The notes: a model not told the origin generated them from the letters alone. Shown: positions 52,158 through 60,771, numbered from the stretch's first letter. The stretch: DNA of 64,000 nt from Streptomyces sp. NBC_00425 (GCF_036030735.1 NZ_CP107928.1:5456001-5520000); one strand, 5' to 3'. Translations and numbers: made by a program.

Positions 52158-52325
52158 ACGTGTGTCGGGAGCCGTCGGGAACCCTTGGGGGGTCCCGCCC
52201 GAACTGGCGCGCAGCAGCCGCATATCCACCGTTTTCTAGCGGTGCGAAGCGCCTTGGTGGCAGTCTGCTGAACAGCAGATACGCAAAGTGTTTGAGACAG
52301 ACACGCAGCCGGAGGTGCACGTCCC

Positions 52326-53183
52326 GTGGCGTCCAATGTCAATCCCACCGTCAGACGACGCCGGTTGGGCCAGGAGCTGCGCCGGCTCCGTGAGCTCAAG
52401 GGCATGACGGCCGAAGAGGTGGCCGAGCGCCTGCTGGTGTCCCAGTCGAAGATCAGCCGGCTGGAGAACGGCCGGCGCAGCATCAGCCAGCGCGACGTCC
52501 GCGACCTGTGCGGGGTGTACGAGGTCGAGGACCAGCGGATGGTCGACTCGCTGATGGAGATGGCCAAGGACTCCCGACAGCAGGGCTGGTGGCACGCCTT
52601 CGGCGATGTCCCGTACAGCGTCTACATCGGCCTGGAGACGGACGCGGCGAGCCTGCGCGTGTACGACCCGCAGGTGGTGCCCGGGCTGCTGCAGACCCGT
52701 CAGTACGCGGAGGCGCTGATCTCGGGCGCGCTGCCGGAGACCGCGCAGACGGAGATCGACAAGCGGGTGCAGGTGCGCATGCGCCGGCAGGAGCGGGTCT
52801 CGTCGGGCGAGAACCCGCTGCGGCTGTGGAGCGTCATGGACGAGTCGGCGCTCCGGCGCGTCGTCGGCGGCCGTGAGTTGATGCGGGCCCAGCTGGAACA
52901 CCTCGTCGAGCAGTCCCAGTTGCCGCATGTGACGGTCCAGGTGATCCCGTTCGAGATGGGCGCGCATCCGGGCCTCAACGGCCAGTACGCGATCCTCGAG
53001 TTCCCGGACACGGCCGACTCCAGCGTCGTCTACATCGAGGGCGTCACCAGCGACCTCTATCTGGAGAAGCCGAACGACGTGCAGAAGTACAGCGTGATGT
53101 ACGAGCACCTGCGCGCCCAGGCCCTGAACGTGGAACAGTCCCGCCAGTTCATCGCCGACATCGCCAAGGGCTATGTGCGATGA
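52326..53183 (+). CDS. XRE-family regulator with DUF5753-type domain
   Basis: The 285-residue protein begins with an XRE helix-turn-helix (RLRELKGMTAEEVAERLLVS, QSKISRLENGRRSISQRDV, about residues 18-56). The Scr1-type domain follows: QGWWHAFGDVPY, VPGLLQTRQYAEALI, RQERVSSGENPLRLW, VTVQVIPFEMGAHPG and a C-terminal YIEGVTSDLYLE. A GTG start follows GGAGGTGCAC. The DUF397 gene begins 187 bases downstream in the same direction. It corresponds in position to a conserved S. coelicolor pair (SCO4441/4442, from memory). Confidence 0.92.
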   Translation: MASNVNPTVRRRRLGQELRRLRELKGMTAEEVAERLLVSQSKISRLENGRRSISQRDVRDLCGVYEVEDQRMVDSLMEMAKDSRQQGWWHAFGDVPYSVYIGLETDAASLRVYDPQVVPGLLQTRQYAEALISGALPETAQTEIDKRVQVRMRRQERVSSGENPLRLWSVMDESALRRVVGGRELMRAQLEHLVEQSQLPHVTVQVIPFEMGAHPGLNGQYAILEFPDTADSSVVYIEGVTSDLYLEKPNDVQKYSVMYEHLRAQALNVEQSRQFIADIAKGYVR

Positions 53184-53370
53184 GGTCCGGCGGGAAGTGG
53201 CGCATGATACGCGTTAACCCCACCGGTATGGAAGTTTCCACTGGAATATGTCATCCGGTCGAGTGAATAGTCGCTTCGTCAGTCGATGTTGGCGAGTAGC
53301 GTCGATCACGCCATCAAGCAACAAGGTTGGCGTGAAGACAGCAACTCAACAACTGCACTCCGGAGCAAAA

Positions 53371-53562
53371 ATGGCAATTCGTCAGGGCAGCGCGCACACG
53401 TGGACCAAGTCCTCCTACTCCACGGGCAACGGTGCGTGCGTCGAGGTCAAGTCGCCGGCCGTACAGGCCCTGCTCGTCCGTGACTCCAAGGTCCAGGACG
53501 GTCCGACCCTGGTCTTCCCCGCCGACGCGTGGAGCGACTTCGTGGCGTCGGTCAAGGCGTAG
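53371..53562 (+). CDS. DUF397 protein
   Basis: The 63-residue protein fits the DUF397 consensus closely: TWTKSSYSTGNGACVEVKSP, LLVRDSKVQDGPTLVFPADA, WSDFVASVKA. Partners of XRE/DUF5753 regulators; some modulate their DNA binding. The ATG at 53371 has CGGAG upstream. It follows the XRE gene at 52326 after a 187-base gap that probably holds its own promoter, so the pair need not be one transcript. Confidence 0.92.
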   Translation: MAIRQGSAHTWTKSSYSTGNGACVEVKSPAVQALLVRDSKVQDGPTLVFPADAWSDFVASVKA

Positions 53563-53620
53563 GGCGGAGGACTTCCTGACCCTCAGCCGGATACCGAACA
53601 CAACTGCAGAAGAACCACCC

Positions 53621-53690
53621 ACGGGCCCTCTCGTCCAGATCGCCGTCCTAGCCGAGGGGGCCCGTCGCGTGCCCGGGCGGCGCCGCCCGG
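53621..53690. terminator. Two stacked hairpins between convergent genes
   Basis: ACGGGCCCTCTCG (53621-53633) pairs with CGAGGGGGCCCGT (53653-53665) with one mismatch. Just after it, CCGGGCGGCGCCGCCCGG (53673-53690) is a perfect 18-base palindrome. Both lie between the stops of the DUF397 and glutathione peroxidase genes. Confidence 0.7.
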
Positions 53691-53706
53691 CCGCCCAGCC
53701 GCCTGC

Positions 53707-54210
53707 TCAGCCCAGGCGGCTCTCGATCGCCGCGACCACCTCGGGGGCCTCCGGCTCGGTCTGCGGGGAGAAACGGGCGACGACGGAGCCGTCCCGGCCG
53801 ATCAGGAACTTCTCGAAGTTCCAGCGGACGTCGCCGGTGTGGCCCTCGCCGTCCGCGAACCCGACCAGCCGCTCGTACAGCGGGTGCCGGCCGTCCCCGT
53901 TGACCTCGACCTTCTCGGTCAGCGGGAAGCTCACGCCGTAGGTCGCCGAGCAGAACTCCGCGATCTCCTCGGCGCTGCCGGGCTCCTGCCCGAGGAACTG
54001 GTTGCAGGGCACGCCGAGGACGGTGAAGCCCTGCCCGGCGTACCGCTCCTGCAGCCGCTCCAGGCCGGTGTACTGCGGGGTGAGACCGCACTTGGAGGCC
54101 ACGTTCACCACCAGCACGACCTGGCCCGTGTACTGCGAGAGCTCCGCGGAGCCGCCCTTGAGGGCGTCGATCTGGACGTCGAGGGGAGAGGTATTGGCAT
54201 CAGTAGTCAT
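53707..54210 (-). CDS. Glutathione peroxidase-family thiol peroxidase (Cys type)
   Basis: The 167-residue thioredoxin-fold protein has the family blocks VVLVVNVASKCGLTPQYTGL (peroxidatic Cys replacing selenocysteine), FTVLGVPCNQFLGQEPGS and VRWNFEKFLIGRDGSVVARF (with WNF). It reduces hydroperoxides; Cys-type members usually use thioredoxin rather than glutathione, fitting an organism that uses mycothiol. ATG 54210 was chosen at the conserved start. It is transcribed leftwards and convergent with DUF397. Confidence 0.93.
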   Translation of the reverse strand: MTTDANTSPLDVQIDALKGGSAELSQYTGQVVLVVNVASKCGLTPQYTGLERLQERYAGQGFTVLGVPCNQFLGQEPGSAEEIAEFCSATYGVSFPLTEKVEVNGDGRHPLYERLVGFADGEGHTGDVRWNFEKFLIGRDGSVVARFSPQTEPEAPEVVAAIESRLG

Positions 54211-54220
54211 GCTCCGGATG

Positions 54221-55219
54221 CTAACTCCGGGCACCGCCGTCGGCCCCGGTCGCCCCGGCCGCCTCCGCCAGGGCGTCTCCGGCCGCCGTCCGCGAGTACA
54301 GCACCGACCGCCCCGCGCGCCGCCGCCGCACCAGGCCCGCGTCCAGCAGCACCCGCAGATGGCGGCCCACGGAACCGAGGCCCTGGCCGGTCAGGGCGAC
54401 CAGCTGGGTGGTGCTCAGCGGGCCGGCGAGCAGCACCAGCACCGCGGCGCGGCCCGGACCCAGCAGCGCACCGAGCGCGGCGGGCGCCGCACGCGCGCGG
54501 CCGCGGCGGTCCTCGGCGAGCACGCCGGTGCACGGGTAGACGACGGCGTACCGCTCCCGTCCCTCCCACGACACCCAGCCGGCCTTCGGCGTGACCGGCA
54601 CGAACAGCAGCTCCGCCCCGGAGATCTCCCGGGGCGGATACTCGTGCAGGTTCACCTGGAAGCGGCTCTCGCCGAGCCAGCGCGTCCCCGGCCGCAACGA
54701 GTCCAGCACGGCCGCCCAGCCGCCCCGGCTGACCTGCGCCGTCCGCGCGACGACGTCCGCCTCCAGGACGCGCCGACGGCGCTCCCAGTCCGGCCGCACG
54801 TCCGTCTCCCACACGTGTTCCAGCAGCGTGGCCGCCCGCTCGGGCAGGTCGTCCCGGTCCAGGGCGGCGGGCAGCGGCCCGCCCAGCGACGTCCGCAGAT
54901 GGGCCCGGGCCTCCGCCGGGCCGGCCGACCGCACCCGGGCCACGCCCTCCTCGAAGCTCTCGCCGTCCCTCGGCGTCGGCGTGAGGAAGTCGGCGATCCA
55001 GCTCCTCCCGAGCCCCGTCCGCACCAGCAGCGCCGTCACCGGGTCGGCGGCCAGCGCGGCCCGGTAGCCGGGGAGGTGGGCGCGCAGCCACTCCCGCTCA
55101 CCGGGATGGTCCCCCACCCCCGCGTGCAGCAGCTTCAGACTCGCGAAGGTCTCGGTGAGCGGCGAGATCACGAACCGGCTGCCCGCCAGGGTGTCCGCGT
55201 TCACCTGCCACCAGCCCAC
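54221..55219 (-). CDS. ArsR-like winged-helix regulator with N-terminal DUF5937-type domain
   Basis: The 332-residue protein has an N-terminal domain of about 240 residues (FVISPLTETFASLKLLHAGV, LDRDDLPERAATLLEHVWET, RFQVNLHEYPPREISGAELL). A C-terminal ArsR-type winged helix follows (GPLSTTQLVALTGQGLGSVG, RHLRVLLDAGLVRRRRAGRS, VLYSRT). The GTG at 55219 follows GGAGGGG. It is divergent from the MFS exporter at 55313, a common repressor-transporter arrangement. Its effector is unknown. Confidence 0.85.
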   Translation of the reverse strand: MGWWQVNADTLAGSRFVISPLTETFASLKLLHAGVGDHPGEREWLRAHLPGYRAALAADPVTALLVRTGLGRSWIADFLTPTPRDGESFEEGVARVRSAGPAEARAHLRTSLGGPLPAALDRDDLPERAATLLEHVWETDVRPDWERRRRVLEADVVARTAQVSRGGWAAVLDSLRPGTRWLGESRFQVNLHEYPPREISGAELLFVPVTPKAGWVSWEGRERYAVVYPCTGVLAEDRRGRARAAPAALGALLGPGRAAVLVLLAGPLSTTQLVALTGQGLGSVGRHLRVLLDAGLVRRRRAGRSVLYSRTAAGDALAEAAGATGADGGARS

Positions 55220-55312
55220 GTGACCCCTCCGTCCTGGACGACCCTGCGCACGACCTTTCGCACGACCGCGAAACAATAACCGGCCCGCCGGGCGCCGTCC
55301 GAGACTCCGCGC

Positions 55313-56506
55313 ATGCCTCGCTACCGACCGCTGTTCCACACCCCCGAGTTCACGCCCCTCTTCCTCTCCTCCGCCGCGCACACCGCCGCCTCGACGGTGG
55401 GCGGGCCGGCGCTCGGCACGCTGGTCTACCGGGCCACCGACTCACCGCTGCTCTCGGCGATGAGCATGTTCGGACCCTCGCTCGTCCAGGTGCTGGGCGC
55501 GACCCTGCTCCTCTCCGGCTCCGACCGGCTGCCCCCGAGGGCGGCGCTGACGGGGATCTCACTCGGCTTCGCCGTCACCACGGTCGTCCTGGCCGCCCCG
55601 GGCCTGCCCGTCCACGGCGTCTTCGCGGTCGTCCTGCTGCAGGGACTGATCGCCTCGCTCGGCGGCGGGGTCCGCTGGGGACTGCTGAACGAGATCCTCA
55701 CCAAGGACGGCTATCTGCCCGGGCGTTCGCTGTTCAACATCGCGCACGGGCTGATGCAGATCGCCGGATACGCGGCCGGCGGCGTCCTGGTGGCGGTCCT
55801 CTCCGCACGCCGGACCCTGCTGCTCGCCGCCCTGCTCTACGCCGTCGCCGCCGCGGTCGCCCGGCTGGGGCTGACCGCCCGCCCACCGCGCGCCGCCGGC
55901 CGCCCCTCCGCCGCCGTGACCCGGCGCACCAACGCCGTCCTGTGGTCCTCCCGCCCCCGCCGCCTCACCTACCTCGGGCTGTGGGTGCCCAACGGTCTGG
56001 TCGTCGGCTGCGAGGCCCTGTTCGTGCCGTACGCCCCCGGCGCGGCGGGCACCCTGTTCGCCTGCGCGGCGCTGGGGATGCTGGTGGGCGACGTGGCGAT
56101 CGGCAGGCTCGTCCCGCCGGCGGTGCGCACCCGGCTGGCGACCCCGCTGCTGCTCCTGCTGGCCGCGCCCTACGCCCTGTTCGCCCTGCATCCCGCGCTT
56201 CCCCTCGCCGGCGCCTGCGCCGCCCTCGCCTCCGTCGGCTTCGGCGCGAGCCTGGTCCAGCAGGAACGGCTGATGGCGCTCACCCCGCCCGAACTCAGCG
56301 GCCACGCCCTGGGGCTGCACTCGTCCGGGATGCTCACCATGCAGGGCGTGGGCGCGGCCCTGGCCGGCACGGCGGCCCAACTCACCTCACCGGCCACGGC
56401 GATGACGGCGACGGCGCTGACGTCGATCGCGGTGACCCTGGCGCTGCACTCCGCGGGACGAGCCGGCGAACGGCTCACGGCACGCACGGGCCCCGCCGAG
56501 CGATGA
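55313..56506 (+). CDS. MFS transporter
   Basis: The 397-residue protein has about 11 to 12 hydrophobic segments. It begins YRPLFHTPEFTPLFLSSAAH. LLQGLIASLGGGVRWGLLNE lies mid-length, and PAVRTRLATPLLLLLAAPYA in the second half. The pattern suits a small-molecule exporter. It lies divergent from an ArsR-type regulator, probably its repressor. It ends eight bases from the convergent DUF4396 gene. Confidence 0.85.
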   Translation: MPRYRPLFHTPEFTPLFLSSAAHTAASTVGGPALGTLVYRATDSPLLSAMSMFGPSLVQVLGATLLLSGSDRLPPRAALTGISLGFAVTTVVLAAPGLPVHGVFAVVLLQGLIASLGGGVRWGLLNEILTKDGYLPGRSLFNIAHGLMQIAGYAAGGVLVAVLSARRTLLLAALLYAVAAAVARLGLTARPPRAAGRPSAAVTRRTNAVLWSSRPRRLTYLGLWVPNGLVVGCEALFVPYAPGAAGTLFACAALGMLVGDVAIGRLVPPAVRTRLATPLLLLLAAPYALFALHPALPLAGACAALASVGFGASLVQQERLMALTPPELSGHALGLHSSGMLTMQGVGAALAGTAAQLTSPATAMTATALTSIAVTLALHSAGRAGERLTARTGPAER

Positions 56507-56513
56507 TCGCGCC

Positions 56514-57050
56514 TCAGCCGTGGGCGTGGGTGTGGGCGACGGCGTGGCCCTTGCCGCGGGCGATCATCCACCTGTTCACCGGCGTCGTGATCAGGAAGGC
56601 CACCGCGAAGCCGCCGAGGAGGGTCGCCCAGAACAGCCCGTCCGACAGCTGGGCGTCCATCGCGCCCGGAGTGAAGGCGACGATGGCGTTGTCGACCAGC
56701 TCCATCACGGCGATCGAGACGGTGTCGGCGGCCAGGGCCACCTTGACGGCGGCCCGGAGGTCCAGGCCCGCCCTGCGCACCGAGAGCAGGGTGAGGGAGT
56801 AGCCGAACAGGAACGCGAGCAGGATCGCGACGACCATGGTCGGCACGTTGCCCCAGCCGAGGGCGGTGCCGATGACCATGCCGAGGATCTCGCCGACGGC
56901 GCACCCGGTCAGGCAGTGCAGCGTCGCCGTCACGGCCATGGCCCAGGAGGCGTGGCCGCGGTGCTGCTCGGACCGGGGCGAGTGGTCGGGTCGGTGGTGT
57001 TGATCGGGCCGGTGGTGCTGGTCGTGCTCGGCGCGCTTGTCCTGAGGCAT
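56514..57050 (-). CDS. DUF4396 membrane protein with His-rich termini
   Basis: The 178-residue protein has a cytoplasmic N-terminus rich in His, Asp and Gln (HDQHHRPDQHHRPDHS) and about four hydrophobic segments (AMAVTATLHCLTGCAVGEIL, VVAILLAFLFGYSLTLLSV, DGLFWATLLGGFAVAFLITT). The short C-terminus ends HAVAHTHAHG. DUF4396 has no established function. About a dozen histidines in the tails suggest metal binding. A CsoR-like palindrome sits ten bases upstream of the ATG at 57050, with AGGAG between. Confidence 0.8.
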   Translation of the reverse strand: MPQDKRAEHDQHHRPDQHHRPDHSPRSEQHRGHASWAMAVTATLHCLTGCAVGEILGMVIGTALGWGNVPTMVVAILLAFLFGYSLTLLSVRRAGLDLRAAVKVALAADTVSIAVMELVDNAIVAFTPGAMDAQLSDGLFWATLLGGFAVAFLITTPVNRWMIARGKGHAVAHTHAHG

Positions 57051-57059
57051 GACTCCTGT

Positions 57060-57076
57060 ATACCCCTGGGGGGTAT
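57060..57076. promoter_or_regulatory. CsoR-like operator ATACCCC-TGG-GGGGTAT
   Basis: Perfect seven-base arms around three bases. GC-rich ACCCC/GGGGT centres with AT flanks are typical of sites bound by copper- or sulfur-responsive CsoR-family repressors. It lies just upstream of the DUF4396 start. No CsoR gene is in the window. Confidence 0.6.
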
Positions 57077-57114
57077 CTCGGGCAAGCCGTGGCGCGCACT
57101 CGTGTCGCGGTGCT

Positions 57115-57156
57115 CGACGTCCGACCGACGTCCGACCCGACGTCCGACCGACGTCT
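57115..57156. repeat. 11-bp tandem repeat CGACGTCCGAC
   Basis: Copies at 57115, 57126 and 57138, with a partial fourth at 57149. It lies just upstream of the DUF4396 promoter region. Confidence 0.85.
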
Positions 57157-57182
57157 GCTCGGGGTCTGCACCATGGTTGCGG

Positions 57183-57238
57183 GTGACCGGGTGACCGGGT
57201 GACCGGGTGACCGGGTGACCGGGTGACCGGGTGACCGG
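57183..57238. repeat. 8-bp tandem repeat GTGACCGG, seven perfect copies
   Basis: The unit GTGACCGG repeats exactly seven times from 57183 to 57238, then breaks to TT. The period is not a multiple of three, so copy-number change would shift any reading frame running through it. Confidence 0.95.
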
Positions 57239-57409
57239 TTCCCGGTCCACCGGCCGCTCGGCCTCCTCCTCGTCACCCTCGTTGCGGCTGTGACCGTGAC
57301 ACTGCTGTGCACCCGGCCCGGGCGACGGGCCCTGCGCCGGGCGATGGAACCGAGGGCGGACTGGGCCTTCCGGCGCGACGGCGCCGCCCAGGACCGCGCG
57401 GCGGCCTGA
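57227..57409 (+). pseudogene. Possible remnant of a small membrane protein
   Basis: A frame open from 57227 to the TGA at 57409 encodes one strong hydrophobic helix (LGLLLVTLVAAVTVTLLC) and a basic, then acidic tail ending DWAFRRDGAAQDRAAA. Codon use is typical Streptomyces. No start lies in frame before the stop within the 8-bp repeat. It may be the 3' part of a small membrane gene whose start was lost when the repeat formed, or a chance frame. Confidence 0.3.
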
Positions 57410-58305
57410 CGGGACCGCTCCCGGTCAGGGCGGGGGCATCGCCCTTCGTCCCCGGAATGCCATCTTCCGGCAGCTCTACGGGCGACCGAAAGCGATTTTA
57501 AACACCTTCAGAAAACGGTTTCGTTCGTCCCGTTGACACCTTGCGCACCCCCTTTTAAGGTCGCGCCAGCATTCTGACCAGGTGACGAGATTTCGAACGG
57601 CTGAGAGGCAAGTGCCCTGCGCATCACCGGAGTCAGCACACCCGTGACCGGAAACCGGTGGCCCAGCCTGATGTATTTACAGGTGCGTATCGGCAAACCG
57701 GTGACTGGAGTGGGCGAAATCCGCGTGCGGGGCCGCGCCGGGACACCTTTCGGCGAACTGCGGGCCACCGGGGCGTCCGAAATTCGACTCCCGCGACCCG
57801 CCGGGCGATCCGCCCCTCGCGCTCCCCTCCCCGTTCGTGCCCCTCGCGCACGTCAGGCCCCTGACGCACCTCTCGCTCCTCATGCCCCGCATGCCCTTCG
57901 GTCGACTTCTGCGCAATCCGCCGACCGTTCACGGCTGGGGGATCCGACGCACCGCGAACCCCGACGACCTCGGCGGCGGCGTGCGTCCGCGAGGACGGCG
58001 ATCACCCCGCCCGCGCCGCACCGCGCCACCGGAAGTCCCTCCGCCCGCCGCCCCGGCCGGGCCGGGCGCGCGCCCGGCGCCCGCCCGTGCCGCGCCCCCG
58101 CCGTGCAACCCGTTCCCGCACACCCCCCGGACCGGGGGCGCGTGGACCGGGTGCGGGATCGGGACCGGGTGCGGCGCGTGCGACCCGTGCGCGACCCGCT
58201 CGCCGACCGTTCTCCGGCCCCACCGCCGCCCCACCGCTTGTTCCCCACCGACGGCTGACACTCCGTCACCCACCCCCCTCAACGACGAGAAACTAGGAAC
58301 GATCC
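57410..58305 (+). promoter_or_regulatory. Long upstream region with strong promoter, no supported gene
   Basis: TTGACA (57533-57538), a 17-base spacer and TAAGGT (57556-57561) form a near-consensus rightward promoter about 745 bases before the sugar-binding lipoprotein. AAAACGGTTTCGTT lies upstream. The following 700 bases contain low-complexity frames without family features, so I call none of them. It may be a long leader, or the promoter may belong to a small gene I could not recognise. Confidence 0.5.
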
Positions 58306-59397
58306 ATGCGCAACCGAAGAGCCTTCCTCGCCGCCCTCACGGGAGTCGCCTCCCTGTCCCTCACCCTGTCCGCCTGTGGCGAGACCAGCAGCAGCGGGGA
58401 GAAGTCCAAGGGCGGCACCATCGGCATCGCGATGCCGACCCAGGCCTCCGAGCGCTGGCTGACCGACGGCAAGAGCGTCGTCAAGGACCTGAAGGGCTAC
58501 GGGTACCAGACCCAGCTGGTCTACGGGCAGGACAACCCCAAGACGCAGGTCTCCCAGATCGAGGCCCTGATCAAGCAGGGCGTGGACGCACTGATCATCG
58601 CGGCCATCGACAACAAGTCGCTGAACGGCGTGCTCGAACAGGCCGCCGCCGCGAAAATACCGGTGATCTCCTACGACCGGCTCATCCTCGGCACCGCCAA
58701 CGTCGACTACTACGTCTCCTTCGACAACGAGCAGGTCGGCCGGCTGCAGGCGCTTTACATCATCGACAAGCTCGGCCTGGAGGACGGAAAGGGACCGTTC
58801 AACATCGAGCTTTTCGCCGGTTCTCCCGACGACAACAACACCCAGTACTTCTTCGAGGGTGCGATGCACCTTCTGCAGCCGTACCTGGACAACAAGCAGT
58901 TGATCGTCCGGTCCGGCCAGACCGCGCTCAAGGAGGTCACCACCCTGCGCTGGGACGGCCCCACCGCGCAGAAGCGCATGAACGGCATCCTCTCCGACTC
59001 CTACGGGGGCAAGAAGGTCGACGCGGTCCTGTCGCCGTACGACGGCATCTCCATCGGCGTCCTGAACGCGCTGAAGACGGACGGTTACGGCTCCAACAGC
59101 AAGCCCCTGCCGATCATCACCGGCCAGGACGCCGAGCTGGCGTCGGTCAAGTCGATCATCGCGGGCGAGCAGTCGCAGACCGTGTACAAGGACGTCCGCC
59201 AACTCGCCTCCGCGGCAGCCGACATGGCCAACGACATCCTCACCGGCAAGACGCCGAAGGTGAACAACCGCCTGGGCTACAAGAACGGCGTCAAGGCCGT
59301 GTCCGCCTACCTGCTGCAGCCGACCAGCGTGGACAAGGACAACTACAACTACGTGCTGGTCGCGGGCGGTTACTACACCGCCGCCGAACTCAAGTAG
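58306..59397 (+). CDS. Sugar ABC transporter substrate-binding lipoprotein (ChvE/XylF-like)
   Basis: The 363-residue protein has a lipoprotein signal with lipobox LSAC (TGVASLSLTLSACGETSSSG). A periplasmic-binding fold of the D-xylose/ChvE type follows: GIAMPTQASERWLTDGKSVV, ALIIAAIDNKSLNGVLEQAA, VISYDRLILGTANVDYYVSF, LPIITGQDAELASVKSIIAG. It would bind a monosaccharide outside the membrane. No ATPase or permease gene follows; the downstream DNA is repetitive and decayed, so it is an orphan component or uses a distant transporter. The ATG at 58306 is 28 bases before the lipobox region. Confidence 0.9.
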   Translation: MRNRRAFLAALTGVASLSLTLSACGETSSSGEKSKGGTIGIAMPTQASERWLTDGKSVVKDLKGYGYQTQLVYGQDNPKTQVSQIEALIKQGVDALIIAAIDNKSLNGVLEQAAAAKIPVISYDRLILGTANVDYYVSFDNEQVGRLQALYIIDKLGLEDGKGPFNIELFAGSPDDNNTQYFFEGAMHLLQPYLDNKQLIVRSGQTALKEVTTLRWDGPTAQKRMNGILSDSYGGKKVDAVLSPYDGISIGVLNALKTDGYGSNSKPLPIITGQDAELASVKSIIAGEQSQTVYKDVRQLASAAADMANDILTGKTPKVNNRLGYKNGVKAVSAYLLQPTSVDKDNYNYVLVAGGYYTAAELK

Positions 59398-59462
59398 CGG
59401 TACGGGGCGGACGTCCTGCCGGCCCGGGCGCGAGCCGGCAGCCCCCTTCCGGCCCACCTGGT

Positions 59463-59504
59463 GGTCGGCGGTCGGCGGTCGGTGGTCGGTGGTCGGTGGT
59501 CGGG
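59463..59504. repeat. 7-bp tandem repeat GGTCGGY, six copies
   Basis: Six consecutive copies (two GGTCGGC, three GGTCGGT, one GGTCGGG) between the sugar-binding protein gene and the broken diacylglycerol-kinase-like gene. Confidence 0.9.
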
Positions 59505-59527
59505 TCGTCGACGACCGGCGGCCGAAG

Positions 59528-60177
59528 TCAGCGGCTGTCGTCGAACGGGCCGGCGGGGGACGAGCCAGGGGGACGGGCGTGACGGGCCGCGAGAGACCGG
59601 GGACGGGCACGACCGAGCGCCAGGCGGGCCGCGCGCGGCCAGTTCACCGACGCGGCGGTCGTGCCGGCCCCGCCGGGGCGACGGCGTGGCACGCGGACCC
59701 GCAGCGATCCCGGCGCGCTGCGGCACACGACGGGTGACGTCAGCACCGTGTGCTCCCCGTCGATGCCGACCGGCAGGGTCGCCGAGTCGCCTTCGACGAC
59801 GACTTCCTTCGCACTCAGCCGCATGAATCCCGGCGCGCGTGCGGACCGCGCACCAGGCTCGCCGCGTCGGCGGCGTTGTCGACCCGCACGCCCACCACGC
59901 CCAGCTCGCCCGAGTCCAGCCGCTGTCTGCGCCGGTGTGCGCCAGCGCCCACCACACGCCGACGACGGGCGAGCGCCAGCCCGGCGAGGCCGACCAGGAA
60001 CCAGAGGGCGCTCCGCAGACCGGCGGCGACGAGCGGCACCAGGATGCTGCCCAGCAGGGCCAGCAGGGCCAGCAGGGCGAGGCGGGCCCATCCGGCGCCG
60101 CCTCCGGGACCGCCCGCGCGTACGCTCCCGGACCCTGCCGCTCCGGGCCCGTCGGTGTGCCCGACGTGTCGTCCCAC
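59528..60177 (-). pseudogene. Degraded diacylglycerol-kinase-like gene with frameshifts and internal deletion
   Basis: From ATG 60177 the frame gives an N-terminal membrane part (ARLALLALLALLGSILVPLV, WFLVGLAGLALA). VWWALAHTGADSG then appears in a second frame. Frame one resumes with ELGVVGVRVDNAADAASLVR. Near 59845 the reading moves to a third frame, APGFMRLSAKEVVVEGDSAT, LPVGIDGEHTVLTSPVVCRS, PGSLRVRVPRRRPG. The last blocks match the C-terminal strand domain of YegS/diacylglycerol-kinase enzymes. The whole kinase core is missing, so the gene is not functional. At least three frame changes are needed. A chance overlap of frames is the alternative but less likely given the conserved C-terminus. 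Confidence 0.55.
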
Positions 60178-60285
60178 CTGCCGCCCTTTCGTCGTCCCGC
60201 TCGCCGGCCCTTCTCTCGCGCTCCCAGAACGCGTCCGCGTCCGCCCCCGGTGTCGCCCGCGTCGGCAGCGTCGTCGGCCCGACGC

Positions 60286-60771
60286 TCAGCGGCCGGAGGC
60301 GGGGAGGGTGGCGGAGCCCGGGTGCTCCGCCGGTCCGTGACCGCTCAGGACCAGTTCCTTGGCCCTGCGGAACTCCTCGTCCGTGATGTCGCCGCGGGCG
60401 CGGATCTCGGACAGCCGGGCGAGCTCGTCGACGCTGCCGGACCCGCCGCCGGCCGCGGCCTGCCTGACGTAGGCGTTGAAGTCCTCCTGCTGCGCACGCG
60501 CCTGCGCGATCTCCCGGCGGCCCATGTTCCTGCCGCGGGCCATCACGTAGACGAACACGCCCAGGAAGGGCAGGACGATACAGAGCGCCAGCCAGCCGGC
60601 TTTCGCCCAGCCGCCCAGGTCGTCGTCGCGGAAGATGTCGCCGATGATCCGGAAGAGCAGGACGAACCACATGACCCACAGGGAGAGCCAGAGCACACTC
60701 CAGAAGACGCTCAGCAGGGGAAAGTCGTACGCGAGATAGTTCTGCGCGCTGTGCTGACCGATGTCGCTCAT
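60286..60771 (-). CDS. Membrane protein with PLDc-N-type segment and SHOCT domain
   Basis: The 161-residue protein has two hydrophobic helices (LLSVFWSVLWLSLWVMWFVL, GWLALCIVLPFLGVFVYVMA) in the arrangement of the phospholipase D nuclease N-terminal domain. A coiled, hydrophilic stretch follows, and a C-terminal SHOCT motif (VDELARLSEIRARGDITDEE, FRRAKELVL). SHOCT domains mediate oligomerisation. No enzymatic domain is present. ATG 60771 with GAGGGC before it fits the helix start. Confidence 0.82.
   Translation of the reverse strand: MSDIGQHSAQNYLAYDFPLLSVFWSVLWLSLWVMWFVLLFRIIGDIFRDDDLGGWAKAGWLALCIVLPFLGVFVYVMARGRNMGRREIAQARAQQEDFNAYVRQAAAGGGSGSVDELARLSEIRARGDITDEEFRRAKELVLSGHGPAEHPGSATLPASGR

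Noticed and set aside
57644..58258. Possible 204-codon gene before the sugar-binding protein
   Set aside because: Arg/Pro/Ala-rich low complexity, no ribosome-binding site and no family pattern; it looks like non-coding GC-rich DNA.
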